DNA of 64,000 nt. It comes from Sequoia sempervirens (Eukaryota; Streptophyta; Pinopsida; Cupressales; Cupressaceae). Positions 43,924-56,086 of the stretch are shown here, piece after piece; positions within the stretch are counted from its first letter, which is position 1, and every line of letters begins with the position of its first letter. Under the pieces are notes generated by a model that saw only the letters and a list, made by a program, of their open reading frames with translations, did no database searches and was not told the origin of the DNA. The stretch is taken from positions 209,433,394 to 209,497,393 of the forward strand of contig VDFB02358134.1 of the NCBI GenBank assembly GCA_007258455.2. The letters run 5' to 3'. Both the position numbers and the translations under genes were made by a program.

Positions 43924-45191
43924 TATTTAATCATTTGAGAAGCTATCATAAAAAATTTGTTCATCCTTTTATGGCAATCCTTGAAAAAGATAATTGTGAT
44001 TCCTAGAAAAATGACATCCTATCACTTCTTAGGTGTCTTAATATTTTTCCTTATCTTTATGGAATCATACTTGAACTAGACACATGAGGGATAAGATAAA
44101 CATGGGTTATAATCATTGACTAAGTTATAGAATTAATTTATTCTAGTTCTTATCATGGAACTATGTAGGGTGTAATGTATATTGATTATCCCCATTCACT
44201 TTAGACTAGACATTAGGAAATCCTTGGAGACCATCATATCTCTACATTACCAAAGGATTATATTGTTGGTTATCTCATTCTCCTTAATGATGTAGACTAT
44301 ATACTCTTTGGTGATGATACTTTAGAGGAGATAGAGCATATCACATATATTGAATGTTCTGATGGTTTAGAGACTCTCTTTGTTCTTACTTTATATATTG
44401 AGATAAAATGTCTTTCTTCTATTGGTCCTAATTTTATTAGTATCACTACATCCATGGCTGATGATTATAAAGTGCACAAAGACTATTATCCTCTTCTAGA
44501 CACTACTTGAGATGTATATCTATCAAAAATATTATCCTTGTTTGTTGAGTATCATATTACAAATTTGGAGGATTATTTTGAGGACATTCATCTCCCCTTT
44601 CATGATAGATACATCAACTTTATTAGTCCATCATCATTATCGTAGGATATTTTTCTGCTCATTTTTCACATGATTCTAGATTGACATCATCTCATTCCCC
44701 TATGGGGAATTTTTAGTCTTTTAGAGACATGCATAATTTGGTTTTGAATCGCCTATTCACCCAGCTTGTGTGAAAGGATTATCTAATCACCATTGGATAT
44801 GTTTCATCCTAACGGGATAATTTTTTCTCTAGTTAGTGATTGTATTATTTTCTCATGATTTTTGTTAGCATGAGAGCTACTTTTTTATGGTGGGATTTAT
44901 ATCCTTATATTATCTCTTCTATTGGATGGAATTAATCATACTCATGCAATAAAATCAGTTCTTTTAGGTTCATATAAGTACCTCTTTCTTTCACTAGTGC
45001 ATTTATTTTTTTCTCTTTTTCAAAGAGGAGTTTTTTTCCATGTGGTTTTCTCCCTTTTTCTTGTTATGGGAGATTTATATATTTATACATGTGTACCTTA
45101 TCAATCATTGTAGTTTGGACCAATACACTCATCCATCCATCAACTCATCATTAGGTATTTATCTTTTACTTAAGTTGAACTAAAGGTGGGG
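43924..45191 (+). pseudogene. COP-4 internal 3' region with remnant of the COP-3-type ORF
   Basis: The sequence continues COP-4 after the COP-3 insertion. Plus-strand fragments such as VGYLILLNDVDYILFGDDTL, SMADDYKVHKDYYPLLDTT* and SLFVEYHITNLEDYFEDIHL (about 44250-44610) have the acidic, Leu/Asp-rich style of the COP-3 ORF. The last aligns with SLFVESYIADLGDTFDYLYI. The 3' part (45020-45191) also parallels COP-3 3' sequence (GTTTTTTTCCATGTGGTTTTC, TATACATGTGTACC) and ends in the polypurine tract AAAGGTGGGG. No integrase or RT is seen. Confidence 0.6.
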
Positions 45192-45490
45192 TGTTGTGGT
45201 AAATAGGATAATCACCTACTTAATTAATTAGTCAGAAATTAATAAATTAGGTCCCATTTTCACTTTATTACACTTAGCTAAACTTACAAATTATTTTCTA
45301 TATCTATGTTATATTATCTCATAGCATAGGATTAGGACACTTTTCATTTTATAATCTAATCCTCACATAAATTTTGATCTTAGGTTTTTTTTTCATTTTC
45401 AGAAAGATTCATCTTTCATTGTAATCAATCATTCAGGAAGATTATTGTAGTAAAACAATTTTAAGTTGCATAGAAAATCCATCTAACCTT
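45192..45490 (+). mobile_element. COP-4 3' LTR (decayed)
   Basis: The LTR starts TGTTGTGGTAAATAGG after the polypurine tract at 45182-45191 and matches 31190-31385 over its middle part. The 3' end is blurred by T-runs at 45490-45560 and is not resolved. Confidence 0.65.
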
Positions 45491-47164
45491 TTTTTTTTTT
45501 TAAATTCAAATAGATTATAGCTTTTACCTTTACTTACTTTTAGTAGTATCCTTTTTTTTTTCAAACAACACATGTAACTATTTTATTGTAATTTTTTTAT
45601 GTGCTCATCCAAATTCATTTTTTTTCATATTCTATATTTTATGATTTTCTTTCCTTTCTAAAAAAACATTAGGGGGAGCTACAGTCAATTTTTTTATTTT
45701 TCATATTTTTTCTACTTAGAAAATTAGAAAAAAAATATTAAATTAAAAATTAATAGAGAAATATCAAAACTTTTAAATTGCATTACATAACCATCAAATA
45801 AATTGATTATAAAATTATTGATGAAATTAAAAATAGGAAGGGAGAAATTCTTCATTCTATGCTATATATTATGTTACAAAACAATCACATTATATGCTCT
45901 TGAAATTCAACCCTTTTAATTTTTCTTAAAACAAATAGTCATATAGAAACTAGACTTTGAGCACAAGTTTTATTCCTTTCATTGCATCTTCAAATTTTGA
46001 GAGTAGTAATTATCAATTAATAATTCATGTTTATTTTTTATATGTTTCTTTTCTCTATCACTTCATGATTATAGTTTTTTCCCTATCGAGGGAATCATTT
46101 GAGGAATGTTATTTTATATTAATTATATTTTGGTTCAAAAGTAAATATGGCATATTATCATTGAAAATAATAAAATTAATAATGAAATTATAATAAATAA
46201 GAATGATAACAATAAAATGAATAGTTTCAATAGTATAAACTTTTAAGGAGCTTTTAATTAGTCATATTTGGTCATAAATAATCTCGTAATCATAAAAAAG
46301 GGATAGGTTTTAGCAAATAATGTGATCCATTTATTAAATATTATCATATGAGACATATGAAGGATATTGTGAATGTATCATAATTGTAGTATAATGTGGC
46401 TAATGATATAAGTATTTCTACCAAATGAGGTAGAAATTATTAAATGCTATATTATATATTTGATAAATTGTATATTATATATTATAGGATAGGGCTAAAA
46501 TTAGGTGCAAAGGAAAAGATCAATAGTAGCAACCACAAGTAGTTAAAATCTAAACCCACAAAACCCAAATCAAAACAAGAAAGCACAAATAGCAATGGAA
46601 ATCAAATAAAAGAAAAACTATACCAAACATCCCATACTAAAGTTGATTCATATTCCTTGCATCTCCTCCATTTTTTCATGTATGCAAGCTTGCCCTAAGA
46701 TTTTGTTGTATGCAAGTGTATGCAAGTGAGAGTCATGTGATAGTGACTAGCAAGAATTTTGGAGATTATGGTTGTAAGTTCAAAATGATGGAGACAAATC
46801 TCTTTTATGGAAAGGCTATTCAAATGGATGGTCAAGATTAAAAGCCAAAATGATGCAAAGATCAACAACCAAGGTTGCTTGCACCATGAAGACCAAAAGT
46901 GATCAATGGTGGAGATTCAAAAGAGGAAGTGGAGGGAAAGTGAAGAAAATTAAATAATATGATTATTAATTTAGAAGAGCAATATGTATAATTAAATAAT
47001 CCAATTGATTATTTAATTGTGTAAGAATGGGGAAATGGGGTTTAATTAAAATGATTATTATGCAACCATTTAACTAAACATGAGGTAAATGGAATGATAT
47101 TAAATAATTAAATTAGATTAATTATTTAATAACAACAAAAAAGAGTGAGAAGAGGATGATCTAA
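45491..47164. other. AT-rich DNA, possible old LTR at 46500-47164
   Basis: Long A/T runs and no supported gene. The segment 46980-47160 repeats TTAATTATTTAAT words like U3 of the GYP-1 LTR-like region at 22840-23290. It may be a diverged relative into which GYP-2 inserted. Confidence 0.35.
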
Positions 47165-48325
47165 TGTTAGGATCTAGGACTGTTGCACATGTTACAACAA
47201 TTAAACTGAAGTTATTTAAAACATATTTTCATAATTTACATGCTTAAACAAAAAATCAATGATTAAAAAACTGAATTAAAGTGTTTAAAATAATAGAAGA
47301 GAGAGAGGAGATAGAAGAAAAAACACAAGTTGATAATGGATTTTACCAATATGGCTACGTCTCTGGGTCCCTCTCCAAAGAGTGATTGATCCTTGATTAT
47401 GCTCCAAACAGATTACAAGGCATCAACAGAATATAGTGTTGTGTCTCCTGGTTCACAAGAGTTACAATGTTTTTCTCCTTCAAGTGCAAAAGAATAACTT
47501 TCCTCCAAAGCATAGAGTTGAATAAAACTCTACAAGAAAAACTCTCACAAAAATCAACACTTCTAAATCACCACTTGGTTATCCCAAGTCCTAAATTCCC
47601 CCCTTTTAATACATAAAAAAATGCTCAATATGGTTACTAACCATATGATTTGAAAAAACTATCCTATCTCCAAAAATCCCCTATTTAAATATTTATATAT
47701 ATGAAGGGGTTTTCCTTTTATCATGGAGAAAGGTAAGGTAAGAGGATTTTAAGGCATGGGTTAAGGGATCAAATCCCACTAAATCCTCTTTATTTTAATT
47801 TTTAAACCATACATTTTTTTCCTTTAATAATTATGGTTTAATCCATATTTATGCCACATCATCTACTCTTGCCATGTGTCAGTCTCTAACACGTCAGTTG
47901 TGCCATATCGCCCACCTATCATGCTAACATTTTGACCAAGTTTGACCACAACTTTGCCTAGTCATAACTTTCACATACAGACTTCATTTGACGCCAAACT
48001 AACTCGTCAAAATAGTGGCGACAATCTCTTCAACATGATGTTGCTTTTGACCATTTTTGAGATGATTTTTCTGTCTTTTTAACTGACCTTTATACCTAGT
48101 TTGACCCCAATTTTGACCAGTCATAACTTGAGAATACAAGCTCCTTTTTCAGCCATTCAAGTTGTGTTGGGTTCCATTTTCCGAGCTCTTCAAGATGACG
48201 CTAAAATTTGGAGCATGTGGAAAACTTTAGTTTCTAATGAAAAGTATCCACCTAGATCAGTCCTCCCCACTAGAGAGCTTTTGGACCTCCAAAAATTACA
48301 TTTATTCATAATTTAAGCGAGGGCA
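47165..48325 (-). mobile_element. GYP-2 3' LTR
   Basis: The plus-strand left end TGTTAGGATCTAGGACT matches 50521 onward for about 480 bp, e.g. GAAGAGAGAGAGGAGATAGAAG and TCTCCAAAGAGTGA. The right end is set at GCGAGGGCA because the minus strand then reads GTGGGGAGGCC, a polypurine tract. The length is 1161 bp. The right end is inferred, since the other LTR is truncated before it. Confidence 0.75.
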
Positions 48326-48667
48326 TGGCCTCCCCACTTGTACTATATCACCTATCCATCTGTACACTTGGCTTAACACCACAATTAGGACTGCAATAAC
48401 ATTGTTGAACATATGCATCATTCTATCATTTCCATAAGCATCTACATCAATTATTACAACCATTAACCAATAAACACTGACTAATATCAAGTTGAACAAC
48501 AATGCAGATACAAAAGCAAATGAATCAACAACATTTCTATCTTTCACAATAGGAACATTTTTACCCAAGGGAATCTCCAAATTCCTATCCACAAGTTGCA
48601 GACCTAGAGCATCAATGCTTTCATTTACTGTTTCCTCATGTTGTACTATTGGTGTATCTTGCAACAT
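48302..48667 (-). CDS. GYP-2 small ORF with two membrane segments
   Basis: This 121-residue ORF starts at ATG 48667 (MLQDTPIVQHEETVNESIDA). The N-terminal half is acidic and soluble. Then VVDSFAFVSALLFNLILVSVYW and NNVIAVLIVVLSQVYRWIG, each shortened here, form two likely membrane segments separated by the polar stretch DAYGNDRMMHM. The C-terminus runs across the polypurine tract to the LTR edge. It lies just 5' of the 3' LTR, the place where envelope-like ORFs occur in some gypsy elements. I see no signal peptide, glycosylation cluster or known env motif. It may also be an accidental frame. Confidence 0.4.
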   Translation of the reverse strand: MLQDTPIVQHEETVNESIDALGLQLVDRNLEIPLGKNVPIVKDRNVVDSFAFVSALLFNLILVSVYWLMVVIIDVDAYGNDRMMHMFNNVIAVLIVVLSQVYRWIGDIVQVGRPCPRLNYE

Positions 48668-49312
48668 CTAATTAGCCTTGATTACCTCAAGTTCATGTCT
48701 AGAATGACCTGAATTAATAGACATAAGAGACAAATCTTTACTTACATTACTCACCCTTTTCAATTCCCTAATTTTCAAAATATCTATCAGTATTAATTCT
48801 GTGAGAATGTATAATATACCTAATACCATGTTTAAACAAGTGATAATGATTAAATTCCCTCTAGAGAATAGCCTTTTGATAATATAAATAATGGCTACCC
48901 AACACTATCCCACAGATATCTAGTGGAGCCACATCAAACTATACCTCATCAACAAACTTGTGATTATGAATCTCAAAATGCACTTCCTTGTTACTTGCAA
49001 TTCATTATTTTCACAAACCCAATCTAGTGGATAAGGTTTCTTATGTTGTGTAGTTTTCAATCCCAATTTCCTTACAACATCTTCAAAAATTAAGTTAACT
49101 TGAGATACACTATTTTTGAGTGCATCAATTTTAGTATGCTTAGCAACAACCCTTAAGTGAAAAAGCTCATTTCTTTTTTTATCTTCAGGTACATCATTAA
49201 CTTGAGAAGTAGAATCACAACTATGAAAAGAAACACTGGAAATATGAGACTTACCTTTCAAACCCATTTTTGTTATCTTAGTTTCATCTTTCGACTCTAA
49301 ACCAAGATCCAT
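48668..49312 (-). pseudogene. GYP-2 retroviral-type protease
   Basis: The open segment 49312-48920 contains ALKNSVSQVNLIFEDVVRKL, then GLKTTQHKKPYPLDWVCENN and ELQVTRKCILRFIIT. This is the gypsy protease pattern '[AT]LIDSGSQVNLIS..L' with D-S-G-S decayed to N-S-V-S. After a frame change the sense resumes with ISVG*CWVAIIY and FNHYHLFKHGIRYIIHSH, the usual post-protease block. RT, RNase H and integrase should follow but do not. The catalytic Asp is lost, so it is inactive. Confidence 0.8.
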
Positions 49313-50390
49313 AACAACATTTGCAAACTCCTTACCTTTCTGTTTACAAGCCTATTTCAGGCCTCAATTCAGGGTGCAACTGCCAGTAGTGATCTTCATG
49401 ATGGCCTTTTCTATCACAATGAGAGCATGAGAGTTTATCATCCTTCTTCATAATGGTAGTTGTCTTCTTAGCCCTTTCTTTATCTTCAGATTTACCTTCA
49501 AACTTAGATGGCTTCTTGTCAGACTTATCAATGAAAGTACCCTTACCTCTTGACTCTAAGTGAGTGTCTTAGAAAATTACTTCATCCAAATTACTAGGAT
49601 TCAAAACTAAAACAAAAAGTCTTAAATAAGAGTGAAGAACACCTATGTACTTAAGCAAGGTATCCTGGGTGTACAATGGAACATTTAATACAATATCCCT
49701 TTTCCTAAACTCATGGGTTTACTCTTGGATAGTTTGACCTTTCCCCTGCCTAAATTTTTTCCAATTCATCATTAACTATTGCATATGGCCTAGGGGATAA
49801 AATTTCTTCTTAAGAGCATTAACAAATTTTGTCCAAGTTAAATTGACTCTACCATGTTGTGAACTTTTTCCCAAGTTCTACTCTCCCACTAGGTGAGAGT
49901 TGTTTCTCCCAATTGAAGAGTAGCTAACTAGATACTAGAAGCACCATCTAAGAGACCTTGAACTCTATAGTACACTTCTACTTGTTGAACCCAATAATAT
50001 AATTTCTCAACATTTAATTCCCCACAATACTTAGGTAGGTCAAAATTTTACATCCAATTTAATTTTAGGCTTATGTGCACCCTTGAAAGGATTAGCAGAA
50101 GAAATAGAATTAGTAGAAGAAGAAGGAGAAGATAGAGAAGAAGGAGAAGATGGAGAAGGAGTTTTTGGAGGCTCATCACCACCTCATGGTATTTTCCCTT
50201 TGTCCTTCTGATCCTCATGCTTTTCTTGCTTTGAAGTATCTCCTTTTTCATGCTTCTTCCATTCCCACTTTCCCTACCTTTCTTGAAAAAGAAACTTCTA
50301 CCATTGCCTTCATTTTGAGAAAATATTTTTGAAAACTCTTCTCATCAAGATCTAAACTTTTTCTAGCTTCTAATCCTTCCATCCTTGGAA
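49313..50390 (-). pseudogene. GYP-2 gag
   Basis: On the minus strand, ATG near 50380 gives MEGLEARKSLDLDEKSFQKY, then a Ser/Pro-rich stretch (CTT/CTC-rich DNA). The Retrotrans_gag core follows with many stops: VEVYYRVQGLLDGASS, LGETTLTWWESRTWEKV, WTKFVNALKKKFYPLGHM and FRQGKGQTIQE. The knuckle reads CSHCDRKGHHEDHYWQLHPE, where the last Cys of CX2CX4HX4C is Tyr. It has the architecture of Ty3/gypsy gag. Stop density is high, so this element is old. Confidence 0.8.
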
Positions 50391-50498
50391 AATTTCTTTG
50401 TTTACTGATCTCAAGATTGTATTCTACAAGTGTGTCTTCACCTTGTTGGCTCCTGGATCACATTATCACTCACCTCTACAAACACTAGTCACAACAAA

Positions 50499-50510
50499 GA
50501 TCTTATACCA
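50499..50510 (-). promoter_or_regulatory. GYP-2 primer-binding site
   Basis: The minus strand reads TGGTATAAGATC ten bases after the LTR end, 10 of 12 matches to the initiator-Met tRNA complement TGGTATCAGAGC. That type is used by chromovirus-like gypsy and copia elements. Confidence 0.7.
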
Positions 50511-50520
50511 CTTTATCTAA

Positions 50521-50999
50521 TGTTAGGATCTAGGACTATTACATGTGAATAATAACTTTTACAATGATTAAACTAAAGGTATTTAAAACATATTTTCGTA
50601 ATTTATATGCTTAAACATACATTTGATGATTTAAAAATTGAATTAATGTGATGAAAATAATTGAAGAGAGAGAGGAGATAGAAGAAAAAACACAAGTTGA
50701 TAACAGAGTTCACTAATATGGCTACATCTCTGTGTCCCTCTCCAAAGAGTGACTGATCCTTGATTATGCTCCAAACAGATTACAAGGCATCAAAATGTCG
50801 AGTCTCTTGGTTCACAAGAGTTACAATGGTTCACTCCTTCAAGTGCGGAAGAATAACATTCCTCCAAAGCATAGAGTTGAACAAAACTCTACAAGAAACT
50901 ATCTCACAAAAATCAACACTTCTAAGTCACCACTTGGTTATCCCAAGTCCTAAATTCCCCCTTTTTTGTACATAAAAAATTGCTCAATATGGTTACTAT
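50521..50999 (-). mobile_element. GYP-2 5' LTR, truncated
   Basis: The match to 47165-47645 starts at TGTTAGGATCTAGG and stops abruptly after CAATATGGTTACTA at about 50999. The U3 part expected beyond (about 680 bp) is missing and different sequence follows. The element therefore lost its promoter end by deletion or by a later rearrangement, and no target duplication can be checked. Confidence 0.8.
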
Positions 51000-53900
51000 T
51001 GATGGGTGCTTTTGCACTTTTCAACATAGGTAATGCATAGGTGCATTACCTCTCTTGAAAAAGAATTTTCCACAATCAAATTGCAAAACACTATCTCAAG
51101 GTCTCTAATGTCAATTATTGGCAGTGCTTGGAATCTCTCAGTCATTTCATGTGATTTGCTGGTATCACAAGGAAGACTTACATATGAGTTACAAAGTGTG
51201 GGAAGTTGGGTTTACAAATGGAGTTCTTAAGGTGTAGAAATTAATGTGAAATTGCTACAGGTTCAAAAGAATAGTCTAGGACTCCTATTTCATCATTAGA
51301 TTTGGCTTTACAATCTGCAATGAACCTTGTTCAAACTCACTATTAAAAAAGAGGGAAAAAGGGTAGGGGAAGGAAGAAGTTCCTAGACCTGAAACTATGA
51401 ATGAATAGTAATCATGGAGGCTGCTACAATAGAAAAAATTCCTAAACTGAGTTTTGCTCTGCCAAGAGGAACCTATAGTTACACAAAACCATTGCAATCT
51501 TCTAAGGAATGAAATTATTTAGATTGCACATACACATCATGAACACACAATTGAACTAAGTTACAACAATGAAGTTATGAAGCTTAGACTAGCTTTACAA
51601 AGTGATTCATCATCAACAAACCTGAAAAAGCATGAGCTAGAAATTCATCAAATATTGTAACAAAAAACACCATTATCACTTCCACTCAAGAAACTAACAA
51701 CTAAACTACTAGGGAAGTAAAACCATGCATTCATAATGAAGAAACACAAGAGAAAGACCCATAAATCATGAAATGTAGCCCTCTATTGCTGCAAAATTCC
51801 TTTACACTAGCTTTCCAACCATTTACAAATGAGGGGAAGACCCCTATTTATAGTTTTCCAAAGCCCAAATGAATGGCTAGGATTGATTTACATTAGGGTT
51901 TCACCTACCCCACATTATAAAGGAATATGAAATGCAGCTCTTATCTTATTCCTATTTTGTCTTGTAGTGGCCAAGTGTTGTAGCATTGTTGTCCTATAGC
52001 TGATCGCCCTTTTACTGTAGTTGCAATTGATAAAAGGTTGCTTTCTTGTGCTCAATGGATTTGCATCCTTCTTCGATCGATCAGATGTATCTCATTTACA
52101 AATTTGCATCATTGTCGAATGGATTGGATGTCCCTGATGTAGCGAGATAACTCATTTGACTTTTGGCATCGACTTCCTTCTACACATTGTCGTTGGTTTG
52201 CAACTTTCTAATTTCCTGGCATTGATTCCTTCATCGTGCAACTATTTGTTTGCCAGTTTTCTCTCCTTCAGAAAATTGGCTATCTCTTGTGTAAACATTG
52301 CTTCAATGACCTTCCATATGCCTCATCTATAGAGTGAAACATTCCCCTTTGCTTCTTTTTCCACGATATTTTGTCTCTTAAACTTCTTTCCTTATAGTGA
52401 CCTGCACAAAGATCAAGCTTCTCATTAGAAGATTATTAATAAGATCAAATAATAACTAAAGGATGAAATACCACTTGAATGACCCCAATATGAGGATATT
52501 TTATAGCCTACATAGCTATCACTCAGATTTTTTTATCATCTTCTATTAGCCTTTAGAATCTAAGCACCACTCCCCTTGACAAATACTGGCATGCGTGCAT
52601 TTTACTTTTGAACTATAGGATGTGTATTTAGATCATTTGATTCCTTTGTATAGACCTGGGTTACCATCCTAGAGTGTAATGTTTAATGCTTTAGGTCCTC
52701 TTAACAAGCCTGAAATGAACATTTAGCCTCACCGATTGCACCTCTTGACCACCCATTGCTCTCTATTAATCATTTTCCTTATTAATCATTCATTGGAGGC
52801 CCTCTTCAAATTACAGCCTTAACTTGTTGTAGGTGTCCAAAACCTCCTATTGATAGGATCAGTCCTTCACCCACCCTATGCCATGCACCCCCCCTACAAC
52901 ATTTTGTTGCGTTAGGGTGGAAAAATTTTATGAACATCATCGAAACCACTTCCTTAGAAACTTTTGATTACCTTGTGATGCAACGTGCAGTTTTTAAATT
53001 GAACAACTCTATATGTATTTGTCTATTCTGCATACCTTTGAAAACCATGATGAATGTACCCCTACATTGCAAACTTCTAAATTATCCCAACATCTCCACA
53101 TTTAGTACATTGTCTAGAGAAACTAAGGGTGGTGTGAAATTTGCAATAGTTCACCAAATTAAATCCACAATCTTTCTCGTCTTGATAGTTCCAATCCCCA
53201 CTTAGTCTTGGTGGCCCAACGGATTCATGTACTTGTGATGGGATCCTTAGATTGAATTGGTAATGTGGGTTAGTTGTGGAAAATATTTTGCAAGAGGATA
53301 TTTGTAGAATGACATGGCTAATGGTTGAGGAGATGATGACATTAGAAGATGCGGCACCCATATAGGGGGCCATCTATGGAGGAGTTGTGGGATAAAGGAT
53401 CACAGAGCACTCTCGTGAATATGAATGAAAAAAGATGAAAAGAAATCCACTTAACAGGATCTTCACAATGGCCCTTCTAGGAATTGATAAAATCATACCC
53501 ATCGCTTCCCTTGACTATGTGTTTTTAGTGCAATTTAAAGGTTTAATAATCCTGACCCCATTCAAGCTCTCTTGTTCGCACACAAAGACCATCATATCAA
53601 TGCTCATCTCTTGATCTATTTAACCCATAGCATGTTATTTGTTATGAATTTTTTGAATGTAATAAGTAGAAAGGTCCAAGGAGGAGTCAAATGACCCCTT
53701 TCCAGTCCATCATTTTATATTTTATTACATCACATGATAATGGCTTTGTAAATGCAACACCACCAATCCTTATCACAAGGCTAAGGTGCTAGGTCATCAA
53801 GCGAAAATCAACTAATCTTACCTGCACATGAATACTTTTTGTTAAAACCTTAATCATTTCTGACATCATGCATGGTCTACTCATCTTCTTTCTTCTCTGA

Positions 53901-54600
53901 AATTTGGTACTATCATACTAGAATTGCTTAGCAATGCTTTTGATTTTCCTTCTCATCCATTGTCAATTACCTAATCCTTATGCCATAGAATTACAATCAA
54001 GCATGTGGAAGGTTAAGATCATTACAATAATCCAAGCAGGGAGATGGAGTAGCCAAGCTATGTGTGGGAACCACTACTAGGAGCACCCTCAAGACATACG
54101 TCTATGAGGATTGTGGGCCCCACGAAGAAGAATTCCATCAGGCTTGAGAAAGCGGATGACCACTATTCAATTTCCATTAGATGATGGCCTTGGGAACTAT
54201 GACCATTTCTAATACTTTCCCCTCAAGACAACATACCCCACTCGACATGGCCCATTGCGGATCGTTCTAGGATTTTCCCAAATTGATACAAACGGATGAT
54301 CCACTAGTATTGGTGTCCAAATTTAAAATGATTACCACGTGGGATCAAGAATTCATTCAATTATTGAAGTGGAGATCCTATTGGCAATAACTTTTAATAT
54401 ATACATTAATAGATGTGATAAGAATCATGGTCTACCAATGTAGGGAGAACTATGAACTCATGGGGAAGAATCTAGAGTGCAAGCTGAAGGATGCAAGGAG
54501 CATCTACCAAAAAAAATGTAGAGGAACCATGTAATGGTAGCAGCCCCCATTCATATAGGCCTTGCAAAATAGAAAGAGCTTAACGTAATTCTCTATATCA
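51000..54600. other. Unassigned DNA, LTR-like signals at 51.8 kb
   Basis: I recognise no gene. On the minus strand CTATAAATAG at 51844-51853 is a TATA candidate in LTR-like context. Open frames at 52930-53205 (plus) and 53077-53373 (minus) overlap each other and show no domain. The stretch 53900-54600 has mixed composition without coding signal. It could contain the missing U3 neighbour of GYP-2 or another decayed LTR element. Confidence 0.35.
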
Positions 54601-55039
54601 CACAAATATAAGGCTCGTGTTGGCTCCCTTTAGACCCTCAATCTTAGGAATCACATTTAACTACAGTCAACAACGCCATTCCCCCGCCATTCCACCATTA
54701 TTAAGAAAAAGTCTTGTTCAACATTAGATGATGGTAACCCAAAAAATGAACGGCCACAGAGAGAAAAAAGTTTGCAGATTTGGTTAGACTCATTGTTGCA
54801 CAATCCTGCATACCTTTGAAACTCTAAGTGTGATCAATAATTAAGATGCCCACATATGAAATGAATTCTAAATCACCTAAAGTAGCAGTAAGAATGGGGA
54901 TGCCAACTATTAGAACTATAAAAATCTGATGATTTTACATTTGTTTTCACTCATAAATTTCCTGATTGGTCCTACCATGTTCATATTCTGCCCATTTCTT
55001 GTCATGTGGTCTCATTGTTTCTATGGGGTCTTGCATAAT

Positions 55040-55830
55040 TCACATCATGGTCTGTATCGACGTGACAATATCTGGGTCTCCCCGATCCTTTTTTTTCTTG
55101 TAAAACATTTTTGTTGCCTATCGGCAAGATGTTTTCTGTGTCATAGCAATTGGAGTTTACTCATTGGCTATTATCAACATGACAATTTCTTTGTTTTGGT
55201 GATAGAGCAGGATACACATATCGGTAGGAGTTATACCATCGGGATGATGTTTCATTGAATTCAATATGTCTCCCCGACTGGCAACTGAGTCTTATCGGCA
55301 AAGGTTCCTGCTTCGGTGAAATGTCATAACGACTCTGTGATGTCTCACCGACTCGTGCAAAAGGCTATTTCGGAAAGAGTTGCGGCGTCGATATGTGGTC
55401 ATAGCAAACTCTTGTGGTCTCACCGAACGGCATATGAGGATTCACTTCTGCTAGACTAAACGATATCTATGTGAGGTCTCGGTGAGTGACCTTCAGTCTC
55501 GCCGACATTAAATAGAAGGGTCTCTGTTGGTATAGGAATTGCATTCTCTTGGCGAACTGATGTGCTTGAGATGTTTCGGTGTGACTCAGTGGATTCTTTG
55601 GGACCTCTCCCTAATTTTGAAGTGTCTTGGCAAAAGCGAATGGGAGATGCTTCTCAGAGAGTTTTCTCTTGTCTCACCGACTCAGGACGGATGAAGGAAC
55701 TTTCGGTGAAACATAGTGAGGTCTACTTGAGGTCCCCCTGATACCAGCAAGTTACGACAACAGTGAGTGAAACAAAAGGAGCGCATCGATGGGAGATATG
55801 CTTGTGTCTTAATGACTGGAAAGAAAATGA
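55040..55830. repeat. Decamer array GTCTCACCGA / TCGGYRAGAC in GYP-3 LTR (unit 1)
   Basis: Clear copies are GTCTCACCGA at 55342 and 55671, GTCTCGCCGA at 55496 and TCGGCAAGAT at 55121. Variants include GTCTCCCCGA, TCTCACCGAAC, TCTCGGTGAG and TTTCGGTGAAAC. Both orientations occur, in irregular spacing. Unit 2 repeats the array at +3,832. The same decamer builds the COP-2 LTR array, although COP-2 is copia and GYP-3 is gypsy-like. Confidence 0.75.
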
Positions 55831-56078
55831 CATAAGGTTTTCAATATGACATCCCCCAACTTCACAGAGTCTGGGCGAACCATAGAGAACTACGAGATGA
55901 TAGCATTATATTTTCCTTCAGCATACCTTCTGTGTTATCTTGGCGACTGTTTAGTGATGATTAATGGAGACTCATGCAATGTGGGCCAACATATAAGGAT
56001 GTCTAAATGCTATTGAGGGCCGACATGTGAAACGTACCCAAACTCTACGGTTGAATCGTTTTGTTTCCTACGCTGGTG

Positions 56079-56086
56079 TATAAATA
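56079..56086 (+). promoter_or_regulatory. GYP-3 LTR TATA box (unit 1)
   Basis: TATAAATA in the context CTGGTGTATAAATATGCACTC. It is kept in unit 2 (59911-59918) and in the third, diverged copy (63672-63679, TTTATAAATATGCACTC), so it is the most conserved promoter element of this LTR. Confidence 0.8.

Noticed and set aside
50048..50251. Leu-rich 67-residue minus-strand ORF that looks like a membrane protein
   Set aside because: It is the off-frame reading of the Ser/Pro-rich CTT/CTC stretch of GYP-2 gag (PSSPSSLSSPSSS in the gag frame).
54929..55258. 109-residue hydrophobic plus-strand ORF, present twice (also 58761-59090)
   Set aside because: It lies in the GYP-3 LTR beside the decamer array, is duplicated only as part of the 3,832-bp unit, and has no domain.
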